Positions 24,887 through 32,638 of a stretch of DNA of 64,000 bases are shown one piece after another. The position numbers and the translations under genes are program-made. A model generated the notes under the pieces. It did not search any database and was not told the DNA's origin. It was given only the letters and a program-made list of their open reading frames with translations. Source of the DNA: Microcaldota archaeon (GTDB lineage Archaea > Micrarchaeota > Micrarchaeia > Micrarchaeales > CABMGC01); NCBI GenBank assembly GCA_021818925.1, contig JAKASU010000002.1, positions 1 through 64,000 of the forward strand, given 5' to 3'. The stretch's first letter is position 1, and every line of letters starts with the position of its first letter.

Positions 24887-26292
24887 CGCAATCGAGACGC
24901 GTGTCCTCATTCTTCAACCAGAAGGCCGATTTCTACGAAAACTACCTGAACCACACCGATCAGAAGAAGATCGCAAGCAAGTACATATCGCAAATGCTCG
25001 AGGACACAGTGCATGGGGACCAGATCAGGGTACTTTGCGTAGGTGGGGGAAGTGGAGAAGGGGACCTACGGGTGATAAAGAACCTTTCTGGGAGGAAGGG
25101 AAGGAAGTTTGTAATAGATTATGTAGACCCTTCGGCGATCATGTATGGAAAATTCCTGAAAAGGGCAAGGGAATTTGGTCTTGATCGAGAAATAGGAAAG
25201 GCATATCTGAAGAGATTTGAAGACCCTTCTTGCCGACCGGAGCCGCAGGATGTGATATTGGTACTTAACTCGCTTTATTTTATCAAAAACTGGAAAACGG
25301 GCGCCGTGAACAATCCGCTTGAGAAGATTATGGGTCTGATGCGGCCTGGGGGTGTCGCGGTGCTGGTGGTGCGAAGCGCGAGGAGCCCGCACACCATACT
25401 GAAGAAGATGGCTGGAGGTGGGCGCACCACGGGCGATGTGCTTGAAAAGTCGCTAAGAAAGCGTAACATTCCTTATTACAAGGAAGATGTTGCATCAAGC
25501 ATAGACGTGACTGATTGCTTCAGCAAAGGAGGAACGTTCCTATACAATTCTGCCTCTTACAAACTGCTCTCGTTCATTTTCGGAGACAGATGGGCAAGGC
25601 TATCAGATAAAAGAAAGAGGGCGCTGGTAGAGAAGCTCAAGGAGCTGTCGGTGACCAGGAATGGGAGACGCTACATGAAGGCAGTCCACCAGTATTTCTG
25701 GATCAGGAAAGGAGATGAAAATGCAAAGAAGACTACTGAGATGGGAAAGGCAGCGAAAGACAAGAGGAGCTCGCTGGGGAAAAAACTAAGAAAAAGTATA
25801 AACAGCGTAAGGGACTTTCCGGTCAAGGGCGTCCTGTTCAGGGACACCACGCCGCTCCTGAGGGACAAGAAACTGTTCGATGAGATAACAGACTACGCAA
25901 AGATGCTCTACAAAGAAGAAGGGATCGATTTCTGTGTGGCAAAAGACATGCAGGCGCTAATATGGGCCGGAGCAATCGCATCGAAACTTCACTGTGGTGT
26001 TGTGCCGATGTTCAGGAAGGATCTTGCCGGACCTGTGATATCATCTGTTTACTCGCACGAATACAATCCGGAGCGCTTGGTCCACTTGCAGAAGAACTCA
26101 ATCAGGCGGGGACAGAAGGTGCTGATGATTGATTATATAATGGCCACGGGAGAAACGATGAGAACCATGGCAAGGATGGTTGAGCATCTTGGTGGAAGAG
26201 TAGTTGGCATATTCTCGATTATTGAGTTGAGCAAATTGCAACCGCGAAAAGGATTAGAAAATTACAGGATTGACACAATTGTTAAGTACTGA
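24865..26292 (+). CDS. fusion of a SAM methyltransferase-like domain and an adenine phosphoribosyltransferase-like domain
   Basis: A 475-residue two-domain protein. Residues about 10-285 resemble class I methyltransferases, with SSFFNQKADFYENYL at the start, a SAM loop VLCVGGGSGEGD, and LMRPGGVAVLVV. Residues about 310-475 follow adenine phosphoribosyltransferase: VRDFPVKGVLFRDTTPLLRD, then a PRPP-loop VLMIDYIMATGETM (residues 419-432). In active APRT this loop is V(D/E)D-LATGGT; here Asp is Tyr and Gly is Glu, so catalysis or base specificity may differ. A lysine-rich linker joins the halves. It is the last gene of an operon with a prenyl synthase and a kinase. I know of no characterised fusion of this kind; function is open. 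GTG 24901 is an alternative start. Confidence 0.78.
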   Translation: MHQGSEITQSRRVSSFFNQKADFYENYLNHTDQKKIASKYISQMLEDTVHGDQIRVLCVGGGSGEGDLRVIKNLSGRKGRKFVIDYVDPSAIMYGKFLKRAREFGLDREIGKAYLKRFEDPSCRPEPQDVILVLNSLYFIKNWKTGAVNNPLEKIMGLMRPGGVAVLVVRSARSPHTILKKMAGGGRTTGDVLEKSLRKRNIPYYKEDVASSIDVTDCFSKGGTFLYNSASYKLLSFIFGDRWARLSDKRKRALVEKLKELSVTRNGRRYMKAVHQYFWIRKGDENAKKTTEMGKAAKDKRSSLGKKLRKSINSVRDFPVKGVLFRDTTPLLRDKKLFDEITDYAKMLYKEEGIDFCVAKDMQALIWAGAIASKLHCGVVPMFRKDLAGPVISSVYSHEYNPERLVHLQKNSIRRGQKVLMIDYIMATGETMRTMARMVEHLGGRVVGIFSIIELSKLQPRKGLENYRIDTIVKY

Positions 26293-26361
26293 ATCGGCAG
26301 TTCTTCGCTGATGTTCAAAAAAAATAGGTTTATGCAAACGTAGTTAGCATGACTGGTGGCT

Positions 26362-26586
26362 TCAGTTGCCTCCTGCGCCGCAGGCGCAATGGCCGAACTC
26401 GTCTATCCTGCTGAGGCATCTGTCGCACACCTTGTCGGTGTAGACCACGTCCTCGGCTCTCTTGCCGAATATCCTAACATGGTCATCCATCAATAGGTCT
26501 TGCCTCTGCGCGTCGCGCAGAGCTGCCGCTTTGCTATCGGTCTTGGTCCCCTTTACCGCGGTCTCCTTGCTGCCTACAGACGACAT
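26362..26586 (-). CDS. small zinc-ribbon-like protein downstream of 5S rRNA
   Basis: A 74-residue protein from ATG 26586. The N-terminal half is charged and Ala/Ser-rich. The C-terminal 25 residues hold CDRCLSRIDEFGHCACG, a likely zinc site of four cysteines. It starts 18 bases after the 3' end of the 5S rRNA on the same strand, so it may be read from the 5S or ribosomal-protein transcript. The frame is open further upstream, but only within the 5S gene. A ribosome-linked role is a guess. Confidence 0.65.
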   Translation of the reverse strand: MSSVGSKETAVKGTKTDSKAAALRDAQRQDLLMDDHVRIFGKRAEDVVYTDKVCDRCLSRIDEFGHCACGAGGN

Positions 26587-26604
26587 GCCCACACAAGCAT
26601 AAAT

Positions 26605-26718
26605 GCCAAACAGCAACGCGCTTTCCCACACGAAGTGCAGTATTTCGCGTCGTGAGCGGTCTTCACTGCGAAGTTCGGAATGGGTTTCGGTGTTACCCCG
26701 CTCCTATGGCCGTTTGAC
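26605..26718 (-). rRNA. rrf: 5S ribosomal RNA
   Basis: A 114-base RNA with the closing helix GTCAAACGGC / GCTGTTTGGC (10 pairs, two of them G-U). The conserved loop region GGTAACACCGAAACCCATTCCGAAC follows the archaeal 5S pattern. It is separate from any 16S/23S genes here and lies right after the S5 gene. Confidence 0.93.
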
Positions 26719-26737
26719 AAGAATAATGTGCAAATAA

Positions 26738-26748
26738 GCTATATATTA
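26738..26748 (-). promoter_or_regulatory. TATA box of the 5S rRNA gene
   Basis: TAATATATAG on the minus strand is centred 26 bases before the 5S 5' end and begins just after the S5 stop codon. The 5S gene can therefore be transcribed independently of the ribosomal protein operon. Confidence 0.65.
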
Positions 26749-26754
26749 CTAACG

Positions 26755-27435
26755 TCAGGCCTTCATCTGCTCTAAGTTCTTCATCTCGGAGAGGCTCTTC
26801 AGGGCCCGGAAAGTGGCCAGCGCCATGTTGTACTTGTCCCTTGTCCGGCCCCTCGCGAACGTCCATATGTCCTTTATTCCGGCGAGCTCAAGGACCGCCC
26901 TGGCGTTTATGCCTGCGACCACCCCGACTCCCCTCGGCGCTGGCTTAAGTATTATCTCCGCGGTTCCCACCTTGGCCCTGAGCAGGATCGGAAGCGAATG
27001 CGCAGTTCCGCAGTTGCACTCCCAGGAGCCGCATCCCAGCTGCAGGCTGATCACGTGGAGCTTCGCGTCCTTCACCGCTTCGTCGAAAGCCGGCCTCACC
27101 TCGGTCGCCTTGCCAACGCCTATCCCGACGTGACCCTTCCTGTCGCCCACGATGACCGTGGTTCGGTACTTCATCTTCCTGGCGTCCTTGGTCATGCGCT
27201 GCACGCTCGCGGTCTCGATGTTCTTTGCCTCAAGCCCGGGAAGCAGCGCCTCTACTATCTCGACCTCCTTGATGGGCTTGCCCATCGCGAATATCTGCTC
27301 TATCTTTGTGATCTGCCCGCTCTTCACCTGTTCTCCGAGCTTTGTCCTTGGAGTCCAGGCCTCTATGCTGAACGCTGGCTTCTCCTCCTCTTCCCTTCTC
27401 CGCCTGTAAAAACCTCCTCCGAACAAATCAATCAA
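26755..27435 (-). CDS. rps5: 30S ribosomal protein S5 (uS5)
   Basis: A 226-residue archaeal uS5 with the N-terminal dsRBD-like part (KMKYRTTVIVGDRKGHVGIGVGK) and the C-terminal GVGVVAGINARAVLELAGI. It is the last protein gene of the operon. The usual archaeal successors L30, L15 and SecY are not here; a 5S gene follows instead. Confidence 0.97.
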   Translation of the reverse strand: MIDLFGGGFYRRRREEEEKPAFSIEAWTPRTKLGEQVKSGQITKIEQIFAMGKPIKEVEIVEALLPGLEAKNIETASVQRMTKDARKMKYRTTVIVGDRKGHVGIGVGKATEVRPAFDEAVKDAKLHVISLQLGCGSWECNCGTAHSLPILLRAKVGTAEIILKPAPRGVGVVAGINARAVLELAGIKDIWTFARGRTRDKYNMALATFRALKSLSEMKNLEQMKA

Positions 27436-27438
27436 CCT

Positions 27439-28005
27439 CTATCTCTTCTCGCTCTGTATCTTTGCCTTGACCTCGTTAAATAGCTTTGGTAGCGAGTCCA
27501 CAGAGATGTTCTTTGATGCGTAGCCCCCGAAGCGCCTCTTCACGTCTTCGCTCTTGAGCTGCGCAGCGTACTTTGCCAACGGAGTGGCGTTGTACATCTC
27601 CTCCTTCACCTCGAACTTTCCTTTGAGCCTCATCCCGCCGTCGACGCATCCCTTGGCGAACGTGAAAGGTATGGAGCCCTTGATGGGCGTGGTTATGCCT
27701 ATGTCGAGTATCAGCTCGCCGCCGCTCTTCGCCTTCTTGGCGAGCAGCATGCCCGTGAGATATGCGGTTGCCCTGTTGCTCCTGCTCGGCCAGCCGTACT
27801 TCTTGGCCAGTTCGTCAGAGGTGACGCTGGCCGTGACGGCGTCCCCCTTCTCCGTGTACCTTATCACCTGGCCCAGTATCCTCTTGTTCGTCTTCCTCAC
27901 CACAACGCGCTCGAGTCCGCTCTTGACAAGCGCCAGGCGCTTCTTGTAATCGGTGACGCCCTCTCTCCTTCTTCGGAACTTAACCTCGTTTATCTGCTTC
28001 ACCAT
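27439..28005 (-). CDS. rpl18: 50S ribosomal protein L18 (uL18)
   Basis: A 188-residue 5S rRNA-binding protein. The archaeal start (FRRRREGVTDYKKRLALVKSG) and the core GVDGGMRLKG-like element are present. It is three bases before S5 in the operon. The 5S RNA it binds is encoded 700 bases downstream on the same strand. Confidence 0.96.
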   Translation of the reverse strand: MVKQINEVKFRRRREGVTDYKKRLALVKSGLERVVVRKTNKRILGQVIRYTEKGDAVTASVTSDELAKKYGWPSRSNRATAYLTGMLLAKKAKSGGELILDIGITTPIKGSIPFTFAKGCVDGGMRLKGKFEVKEEMYNATPLAKYAAQLKSEDVKRRFGGYASKNISVDSLPKLFNEVKAKIQSEKR

Positions 28006-28009
28006 GATC

Positions 28010-28483
28010 TCACCCGTACGTGCTCCTCGCGTACTCGTTTATCTGCTTCACTTCCTCGTCGCTCACCTTGATGCCGTCATCGCTCAGGTGCAGCAGCAGC
28101 GACCTCTTGTCAGGGAACGCGTTGCCCTTGACCAGCAGGTAGTACTTCTTGAAGTTAGCGTTGTCGAGCTTGCCCATCAGCTTCAGCCTCTTGAGCAGCA
28201 GCCTCTGGCTCCTCACCTTCTTCTCCCAGACCCTTCCGCGCCTCGCGTTTGCGCTTCCCCTCCTCTTGCCGGGGCCTCTCTTCCTGGCCTCGCGCCTGGT
28301 CTTGGGGTGGAGCTCCGCCTTCGGCTTTATCGCCACGATTGCGCCGCTCTCTATGAGCTTCCTCACGTCGTCGCGGGTTATCGCCTTCCTTATCTCCTCC
28401 ATGGACTCTGGCCTGAACTTGAGGGCGTTCTGCCCCCTGCCAAGAATCTGGCTTGCGACCCTCTTTGAAAACTTGACACTCAT
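28010..28483 (-). CDS. rpl19e: 50S ribosomal protein L19e (eL19)
   Basis: A 157-residue eL19, found only in archaea and eukaryotes. The N-terminal RVASQILGRGQNALKF domain and the long basic RKRGPGKRRGSANARRG helix are conserved. ATG overlaps the eL32 stop. Confidence 0.97.
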   Translation of the reverse strand: MSVKFSKRVASQILGRGQNALKFRPESMEEIRKAITRDDVRKLIESGAIVAIKPKAELHPKTRREARKRGPGKRRGSANARRGRVWEKKVRSQRLLLKRLKLMGKLDNANFKKYYLLVKGNAFPDKRSLLLHLSDDGIKVSDEEVKQINEYARSTYG

Positions 28484-28848
28484 TTCCTCAGCTTGTTAAC
28501 AACCTTTATTCCCTTGCTGTCCGCCATCTTCTGCAGCAGAGCGCGCTTCCTTGCAGAGAGCCCGTGAGCGAACACCGCTACTCTGTTCTTGCCGCTCTGA
28601 ACCGCCATAAGCTCCGCCTCGTTGTGCACCAGGATCTCGAAAGTGCCATCCTTCCTGGCAAACCTGAACCCAGCCGCGTTCTTGTATCCTATCTTTGGCG
28701 TGGCCCCGTAGCCCTTCCTGTCTATCCTGAGCTTGTTGTCTACGCCCCTCTGCTTCCTCCATCTCTCCGGAACCCTCTTCATGTGCTTGGCCCCGAAGTT
28801 TGGAACCTTGAACCTTGGATGAGTCTTCTTTCCCGCCATGATCATCAT
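28480..28848 (-). CDS. rpl32e: 50S ribosomal protein L32e (eL32)
   Basis: A 122-residue eL32 with the conserved HPRFKVPNFGAKHMKRVPERWRKQRGVDNK region, shown here by its parts PRFKVPN and WRKQRG. ATG 28848 gives MMIMAGKKTH; the third Met is the likely mature start. It overlaps L6 and L19e by four bases on each side. Confidence 0.96.
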   Translation of the reverse strand: MMIMAGKKTHPRFKVPNFGAKHMKRVPERWRKQRGVDNKLRIDRKGYGATPKIGYKNAAGFRFARKDGTFEILVHNEAELMAVQSGKNRVAVFAHGLSARKRALLQKMADSKGIKVVNKLRK

Positions 28849-29384
28849 TCCTCCTGGACGAAGAATATCCCGTCCTGGAATACCCTCGAGTCCTTGTGCC
28901 TCGCGAACGAGAGCCTGTTTATGTTTGCCGCTGTCTGGCCCACATCGTACGGGTCGACGCCCTTCACCGTTATGTCCTGGCCCTTGACCTCGACCTTCGT
29001 GGAGCCGACTATCCTGGCGACGCGCGGCTTCTTCTCGCCGAGCACGTTCTTAGCGAGGACGCTGTCTCCCTTGATCTCTATCGACATGGGGAAGTGCGCG
29101 AACACGATCTTCATCTTCCTTTCCATCCCGCTCTCAACGCCCGCCACAGCCCGCTGTATCTCGCTGGAGAGCGCCTGGGCGGCGAGAGCCGCCTTCTTTG
29201 CCAGTTTCTTGTGCTTTACCTCTGTTATGCTTATCTTGTCTCCGCTAACCGCCACGGTGAGCAGCCTGGAGCTTATCCTCTTCTTCGTTGACCCGAGCTT
29301 GCCGCTGATCGTTATCTCGCTCTTGTCAGCTGAGAGCTCGACCTTCACGCCGCTTGGAACCTTGATCTCTCGCATAAGCATCAT
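28845..29384 (-). CDS. rpl6: 50S ribosomal protein L6 (uL6)
   Basis: A protein of about 179 residues with two repeated alpha-beta domains. The N-terminus is REIKVPSGVKVELS and the C-terminus has VDPYDVGQTAANIN, typical of archaeal uL6. ATG 29384 overlaps the S8 stop (TGATG); an ATG at 29375 gives a slightly shorter protein starting MREIKVP. The frame is open upstream through S8 but not family-like there. Confidence 0.96.
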   Translation of the reverse strand: MMLMREIKVPSGVKVELSADKSEITISGKLGSTKKRISSRLLTVAVSGDKISITEVKHKKLAKKAALAAQALSSEIQRAVAGVESGMERKMKIVFAHFPMSIEIKGDSVLAKNVLGEKKPRVARIVGSTKVEVKGQDITVKGVDPYDVGQTAANINRLSFARHKDSRVFQDGIFFVQEE

Positions 29385-29767
29385 CAATACACGTAGGCGA
29401 GGAGCCTGCCTCCCATGTGCCTTTCCTTCGCGTCCCTGTTGCTCATTATGCCGGCAGGGGTTGACATTATCAGCAGCCCGAAGTCCTTGCTCGGTATGTA
29501 CCTGTTCTCGTACTTCTGGTACTCGTCGACCTTGACCGCGTGCCTCGGCTTGACAGCGCCGATGTTGTTTATCTTGTTCGCGAGCGATATCTTGAGCGAC
29601 TTGAATCTGCCGTCCTGGAACTCCTCTATCCCGTTGACGTAGCCGTTCTGCTTGAGCGTGCTCAGCACGTTCCTCACGAGCCTTGTCGATGCTACCGTGC
29701 ACTCCTCCCTGCCGAGGTTCTCGTATATCTTTATCTTGTTCAGACTTTCAGATAGCAAATCCGCCAT
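29384..29767 (-). CDS. rps8: 30S ribosomal protein S8 (uS8)
   Basis: A 127-residue uS8 starting MADLLSESLNKIKIYENLGR, with the C-terminal rRNA-contact STPAGIMSNRDAKE (archaeal form of STSxGVMSxxEA). It begins eight bases after the S14 stop. Confidence 0.97.
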   Translation of the reverse strand: MADLLSESLNKIKIYENLGREECTVASTRLVRNVLSTLKQNGYVNGIEEFQDGRFKSLKISLANKINNIGAVKPRHAVKVDEYQKYENRYIPSKDFGLLIMSTPAGIMSNRDAKERHMGGRLLAYVY

Positions 29768-29775
29768 AAGCACCA

Positions 29776-29934
29776 CTATTGCAGCTTCTCGAAGCCGATG
29801 TCCTTCGCGACCTCGCGGAAGCACCTCCTGCAGACGCAGATATTGTATGAGCGTATGAGCCCTCTCGAGTTGCCGCATATCTGGCACTTCCTGAGGCCCT
29901 TGCCCTTGAACTTCTCATCGTAACTAATCTTCAT
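29776..29934 (-). CDS. rps14: 30S ribosomal protein S14, zinc-binding (uS14)
   Basis: A 52-residue protein, MKISYDEKFKGKG at the start. Four cysteines in CQIC and CRRC form the zinc site that stabilises this small protein in the 30S head. Its place between L5 and S8 is universal in archaea. It is too short to stand out by length alone but is clearly a gene. Confidence 0.96.
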   Translation of the reverse strand: MKISYDEKFKGKGLRKCQICGNSRGLIRSYNICVCRRCFREVAKDIGFEKLQ

Positions 29935-29938
29935 GCGA

Positions 29939-30457
29939 TCACTCCGCCTCTCCGACCCTGGCCCCGAAGTTCTTCTTCAGGAACTCGCGGAGCTCCTCCT
30001 TCGTTATCGACCTGTGTTTAACGCCCACTTTGCTGCTTCTCCTCTTCCTCGTCTCCACCCGCACCCCTTTCCTCGCGAAGGATGCGTTGACATTAAGGCC
30101 GAGCATTCCTATCTTTGGATCGTACTTCACTCCGCTGAACTCTATGTACTCCTTGATCCCGAAGTTGACAGAATTGTTGGCTACGGCATTGCTGCCTAGC
30201 GTGTTGTTGGCGGCTTCGAGCGCGTTCTTCAGGAATTCCTGGGCCTGCTTGTTCCTGAGCGTGACAAGTGTTCCTATGATCTGACCCTTCCTTATCCCGA
30301 ACTCTGGAAACCTCTTCTTCGCGCGGGTGTATGCCGCCTCCCTGCCTGTCAGCTTCTTGAGAAGAGCCTTCGCGTTCTCGAGCTTGTCCTCGTTGTTGCC
30401 TATGCCTATGTTTATAGTCAGCTTGTCAAGTTTTATCTCTTGCATAGGGTTGGCCAT
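29939..30457 (-). CDS. rpl5: 50S ribosomal protein L5 (uL5)
   Basis: A 172-residue 5S rRNA-binding protein. It begins MANPMQEIKLDKLTINIGIG and contains KRFPEFGIRKGQIIG and FSGVKYDPKIGMLGLNVN, both archaeal uL5 signatures. The ATG lies just before the eS4 stop codon, which is two bases upstream. The frame is open further upstream inside eS4 but is not family-like. Confidence 0.97.
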   Translation of the reverse strand: MANPMQEIKLDKLTINIGIGNNEDKLENAKALLKKLTGREAAYTRAKKRFPEFGIRKGQIIGTLVTLRNKQAQEFLKNALEAANNTLGSNAVANNSVNFGIKEYIEFSGVKYDPKIGMLGLNVNASFARKGVRVETRKRRSSKVGVKHRSITKEELREFLKKNFGARVGEAE

Positions 30458-30459
30458 GA

Positions 30460-31149
30460 TTAAGCACCTATCACCATTATGTTCTCGACCGGCGTCTCGA
30501 AGGTTGAACCGTCGCCCTCTATCTTCGCCGCCGCTACGCTTGTGGCTCCTCCGGCCTTGAGCTCCTTTATCACTCCGGTCTCTGAAGTGTGCGCACCCTT
30601 TATCACGATGCACTTAGCACCGTTCGACATCTTGAGCACAGACTTCACCTTGCTCCCCTCGAGCACTACAGAGTCGTTGACCCTTGTGCTGCTCTCGCCA
30701 GGCACCGTTGACCCATCGTACAGCCTGAGCATTACCTTCTTGCCCGATGCGAGATACTTGCCGACAACCTTGAGCGTTCTTCCGTGCTCCTTGCCAGCTT
30801 TCTCAAGCTTTATGTCGCCGTGCTTGCCCACGCCTACCGCATACGACTCGCCGGTCTGCACGAGCTTTACCACGTCGCCGAAGCCGAGCGGATACTTATC
30901 GTCGCTCACCTTCCTCCCGTTCACCTCGACCCCGCCAGACTTTATGACCCTTCTTGCCTCGCCGGCGTTCGCAGCAAGCGAGAGCTTGTCGCGCAGCAGC
31001 ACTACGAGGGCTATGCTCCTCTCCAGCGAGTGCCTGCCCGCGCTCGGCTTTGCGAGGTACTTAGTCGTCTTCCTGCTGACTCTGGCGTACATGCTAGAAG
31101 CCAGCCTGGTCAGGTGCCTTGAGTTGCCATGCCTTGCCATATCCATCAC
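30460..31149 (-). CDS. rps4e: 30S ribosomal protein S4e (eS4)
   Basis: A 229-residue eS4 with an S4-like domain (SIALVVLLRDKLSLAANAGEARRVI), a central domain and a C-terminal KOW motif. It carries the start MARHGNSRHLTRLA, slightly different from the usual KKHLKRL. It overlaps L24 by four bases. Confidence 0.95.
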   Translation of the reverse strand: MMDMARHGNSRHLTRLASSMYARVSRKTTKYLAKPSAGRHSLERSIALVVLLRDKLSLAANAGEARRVIKSGGVEVNGRKVSDDKYPLGFGDVVKLVQTGESYAVGVGKHGDIKLEKAGKEHGRTLKVVGKYLASGKKVMLRLYDGSTVPGESSTRVNDSVVLEGSKVKSVLKMSNGAKCIVIKGAHTSETGVIKELKAGGATSVAAAKIEGDGSTFETPVENIMVIGA

Positions 31150-31538
31150 TGCTTCTTCGCCTCCGGTGAGGGCTTTGCAGCTACCTGCATCTTCGCCGCC
31201 CTGAGCTTGTCGCCCAGGTCCATGTCAGTTATGTAAACGTTAGATGCGCTTATCGGTATCAGCGACTCCTTGCCCTTCGCGTTCTTCCTCGCTATTCCCT
31301 CGATGAAGACCACTGCGCGGTGCATGTCCACGCTAGACACCTTCCCGCTCTTGCCCCTGCTGTCGCCGCTCATTATCTTCACCGTGTCGCCCTTACGCAC
31401 GCTGGCGCTCCTCCTCTTCACCCCAAGCTTCGACGCGAGCTCCTTTGCTATCCTCGCGTGCACGAACTTCTGCCTCTGGTGGTTGCTGGCCGTGTACCTG
31501 AAGAGCCTCTGCTTCCTTGGTTTGCTGCTTGCTATCAT
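31146..31538 (-). CDS. rpl24: 50S ribosomal protein L24 (uL24)
   Basis: A 130-residue archaeal uL24. KPRKQRLFRYTASNHQRQK is followed by the KOW motif VRKGDTVKIMSGDSRGKSGKV. A Lys/Ala/Pro tail extends beyond the usual end. It initiates assembly of the large subunit. Confidence 0.96.
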   Translation of the reverse strand: MIASSKPRKQRLFRYTASNHQRQKFVHARIAKELASKLGVKRRSASVRKGDTVKIMSGDSRGKSGKVSSVDMHRAVVFIEGIARKNAKGKESLIPISASNVYITDMDLGDKLRAAKMQVAAKPSPEAKKQ

Positions 31539-31546
31539 GTATAAAC

Positions 31547-31945
31547 CTAAACTATCCTCGACGCTATTCCGGCGATCTTCACGTATCGCTCAACGACCTC
31601 CCTCGCCATCGCCCCCTTCACCTCCGTGCCTATGGGAAGGTTGTCGTCGCCCACCATTATGCCAGCATTGTCCTCGAATCGCACGCGCATCCCGTTCGCC
31701 CTCCTTATGGCGGCGCGCTGCCTGATTATCACGACCCTGACAGGCTTCTTCAGGTAGGTCGGCGTGCCCTTTATCACGCTAGCTATCACTATGTCGCAGA
31801 GTCCAGCCGAGGCGAGCCTCCCGTGCCTGTGGCCCTTGCCCAGCTTGTTTATTATGCGGAACTCCATCGCGCCGCTGTTGTCTGCGCACGTGAGCGTGGA
31901 CATCGGTATGAGCGTCTTGCTAATCTTTGAGGAAATTGCCTTCAT
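31547..31945 (-). CDS. rpl14: 50S ribosomal protein L14 (uL14)
   Basis: A 132-residue uL14 with TCADNSGAMEFRIINKLG near the N-terminus and VRVVIIRQRAAIRRANGMRV in the core, both conserved in archaea. It lies between S17 and L24 as usual. Confidence 0.97.
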   Translation of the reverse strand: MKAISSKISKTLIPMSTLTCADNSGAMEFRIINKLGKGHRHGRLASAGLCDIVIASVIKGTPTYLKKPVRVVIIRQRAAIRRANGMRVRFEDNAGIMVGDDNLPIGTEVKGAMAREVVERYVKIAGIASRIV

Positions 31946-31951
31946 GATAGA

Positions 31952-32263
31952 TCACGCCTTTGCCTTCAATATTCCGGTTATCGCGAAAGACTTCGTCTTG
32001 CTTAGCCTCCTAGTCTCGGCGACGTTCACGGTGTCGCCGACCTTCGCGCTTATGCATTCGGGATTGTGCGCCGCTATCCTTGAGTGCTTTCTCAGATAAC
32101 GCTCGTACTTGTAGAGGTAAATGGTATAGTCGACCTTGACAATCGCTGTCTTCTTCGCCTTGCTGCTCACAACGAGCCCGGCTAGCCTCGTTCCCCTCGT
32201 CTTCAGCCGCCCGTGTATCGGGCACCTTGGGTCGTTGCACTTTGCCTTCTCTTCCTGCATCAC
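31952..32263 (-). CDS. rps17: 30S ribosomal protein S17 (uS17)
   Basis: A 103-residue archaeal uS17. It starts with a short cysteine-containing segment (CNDPRCPIHG), as in many archaeal forms, followed by LAGLVVSSKAKKTAIVKVDY and a C-terminal GDTVNVAETRRLSKTKSF. It is six bases before L14. Confidence 0.96.
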   Translation of the reverse strand: MMQEEKAKCNDPRCPIHGRLKTRGTRLAGLVVSSKAKKTAIVKVDYTIYLYKYERYLRKHSRIAAHNPECISAKVGDTVNVAETRRLSKTKSFAITGILKAKA

Positions 32264-32273
32264 ATCTGCCTTC

Positions 32274-32585
32274 TCACATTTGCCTTCTCTTCCAGTACTT
32301 CAGCGACTTCTCTATCCTGTCCTCAGGACGGAAGCCTATCTCAACTCCGTTGACTATGAACGACTTCCTTCCCGCGTAAAAGCGAAAGGTAGACGTTGCT
32401 TTAACCAGCCTCTTGAGCCGGTCGCCCGTGTCTACTACGAGAGTGTTTTTGCTCTCGTCCACTACGGTACCATGCAAACCAACCTGCTTCCTGTCGGCGC
32501 ACTTGAGGACACGCACCCTGAGCCCTATCAGCTCGTTGAGCACAATGTTCCTGTTGTTGTACGCGCCAGAATCGCTTGCTGCCAT
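32274..32585 (-). CDS. rnp1: RNase P protein component 1 (Rpp29)
   Basis: A 103-residue Sm-like barrel protein that supports tRNA 5'-end processing by RNase P RNA. VLNELIGLRVRVLKCADRK, the GTVVDESKNTLVV strand pair and FRPEDRIEKSLK near the end are diagnostic. It heads this ribosomal operon here; the usual upstream genes (S3, L29) are missing, so the operon has been split. It is divergent from the pilin-LamG operon, 53 bases between starts. Confidence 0.93.
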   Translation of the reverse strand: MAASDSGAYNNRNIVLNELIGLRVRVLKCADRKQVGLHGTVVDESKNTLVVDTGDRLKRLVKATSTFRFYAGRKSFIVNGVEIGFRPEDRIEKSLKYWKRRQM

Positions 32586-32638
32586 GCGGTTATTTGCTTA
32601 TTTAATTTAATAAGGACACATATTTAAAGTTATCAGAG

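Noticed and set aside
29385..29702. Upstream extension of the L6 reading frame into S8
   Set aside because: The extension overlaps S8 in another frame and lacks uL6 similarity; the family starts at REIKVPSG.
30458..30613. Upstream extension of the L5 reading frame into eS4
   Set aside because: It overlaps eS4 and has no uL5 similarity; MANPMQEIKL is the normal start.
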